This document shows positions 63,720 through 64,000 of a DNA stretch of 64,000 nt, one piece after another. A model generated the notes under the pieces. It had not been told where the DNA came from and did no database searches. It was given only the letters and a program-made list of their open reading frames with translations. Position 1 is the first letter of the stretch. Every line of letters begins with the position of its first letter. The position numbers and the translations under genes are program-made. Origin of the DNA: JAGVGT01 sp963807225 (lineage in GTDB: Bacteria > Desulfobacterota > Desulfobulbia > Desulfobulbales > JAGXFP01); assembly GCA_963807225.1 (NCBI GenBank), contig CAWEAD010000005.1, positions 434,001-498,000 on the forward strand, read 5' to 3'.

Positions 63720-64000
63720 AGTCGAGATCGTCAAGGAGTTGCCCCGCTTCGCCATCAATATCTCCTTCGCCTGCCCGAGCGGTGAACTGCTGGCCCTGGT
63801 CGGTCCGTCCGGGTCCGGCAAAACGACCCTGATGCGGATCATCGCCGGGTTGGACCAAGCGGATATCGGCCGCGTTTCCTTCAATGGCGACACCTGGCTG
63901 GACACCGGAAGGAATATTGCCCTGCCCCCGCAGGATAGAAGCCTGGGTTATGTCTTCCAGGAGTACACCCTTTTCCCGCACCTGACCGTGTATAACAACG
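63709..64000 (+). CDS. modC: Molybdate ABC transporter ATPase ModC, 3' end beyond the window
   Basis: The frame from ATG 63709 (MKLEVEIVKELPRFAINISF) runs off the right edge after 97 codons. Visible are the Walker A GPSGSGKTTLMRIIAGLDQ and the Q-loop region VFQEYTLFPHLTVYNN. The start overlaps the modB stop by 11 bp, so ModB and ModC are translationally coupled. Molybdate uptake next to nifENB fits FeMo-co assembly. Confidence 0.93.
   Translation, partial: MKLEVEIVKELPRFAINISFACPSGELLALVGPSGSGKTTLMRIIAGLDQADIGRVSFNGDTWLDTGRNIALPPQDRSLGYVFQEYTLFPHLTVYNN

Overview
The window is a 64 kb, fairly GC-rich stretch of a Gram-negative, probably anaerobic, diazotrophic bacterium. The best guess is Desulfobacterota (former Deltaproteobacteria). 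The reasons are a molybdenum nitrogenase operon in the order nifH-nifI1-nifI2-nifD-nifK, a sigma-54/NifA regulator, a very large 2-hydroxyacyl-CoA-dehydratase-activase type protein, a DsrE-type protein, HD-GYP and hybrid-kinase signalling, and an outer-membrane RND efflux system. No rRNA, tRNA or CRISPR array was seen, so the placement is inferred from gene content only.

Layout. 1-9.9 kb: a NarL-type response regulator diverging from a large hybrid histidine kinase, then housekeeping and hypothetical genes (pseudouridine synthase, DUF1992, pyruvate-kinase-C-like, DUF2452, YkgJ, TlpA-like thioredoxin, hemerythrin-PAS). 9.9-16.4 kb: DUF308 membrane protein, transaldolase and transketolase that are each broken by several single-base indels, a decayed copy of the hemerythrin-PAS gene, a TPR lipoprotein and an HD-GYP protein. 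16.9-22.4 kb: WYL regulator, cyclic-nucleotide-binding protein, AI-2E-family permease, an unknown protein, and an aminoacyl-tRNA-protein transferase. 22.9-32.3 kb: nif region I (divergent nifA; nifH, nifI1, nifI2, nifD, nifK; a NifB paralogue without radical-SAM cysteines; a thioredoxin-like [2Fe-2S] ferredoxin; small proteins). 33.8-38.2 kb: the activase. 39.2-46.2 kb: an RND efflux operon with a TetR regulator. 46.5-47.6 kb: a sigma-54 operon ending in a Nif11 protein. 47.9-57.1 kb: cyclopropane-fatty-acid synthase, outer-membrane and Ig-like surface proteins, universal stress protein with a TauE/DUF1634 exporter pair, DsrE, and O6-alkylguanine-DNA methyltransferase. 57.5-64 kb: nifE, nifN, nifB, then a ModE-type regulator and modA, modB, modC (cut by the window end).

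How the genes work together. NifA should activate at least two -24/-12 promoters with good consensus (upstream of nifH and nifE) and probably a third (upstream of the HEPN-like/Nif11 operon). The nifH promoter also has a textbook NifA site, TGT-N10-ACA. NifB makes the NifB-co precursor, NifEN matures it, NifH and NifDK are the enzyme, NifI1/NifI2 give post-translational switch-off, and ModABC brings in molybdate under a ModE-like repressor that has an inverted-repeat box in front of its own gene.

Two themes stand out. First, many genes are interrupted by clean single-base indels that restore the family reading frame on both sides (transaldolase, transketolase, activase, 3' end of nifK, a small ORF). 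That pattern looks more like residual sequencing error than true decay, although real pseudogenes are also present. Second, most spacers longer than 100 bp within and beside the nif operons contain a different palindromic or inverted-repeat-bounded element. One roughly 140-165 bp family with inverted ends recurs at three places in the window.
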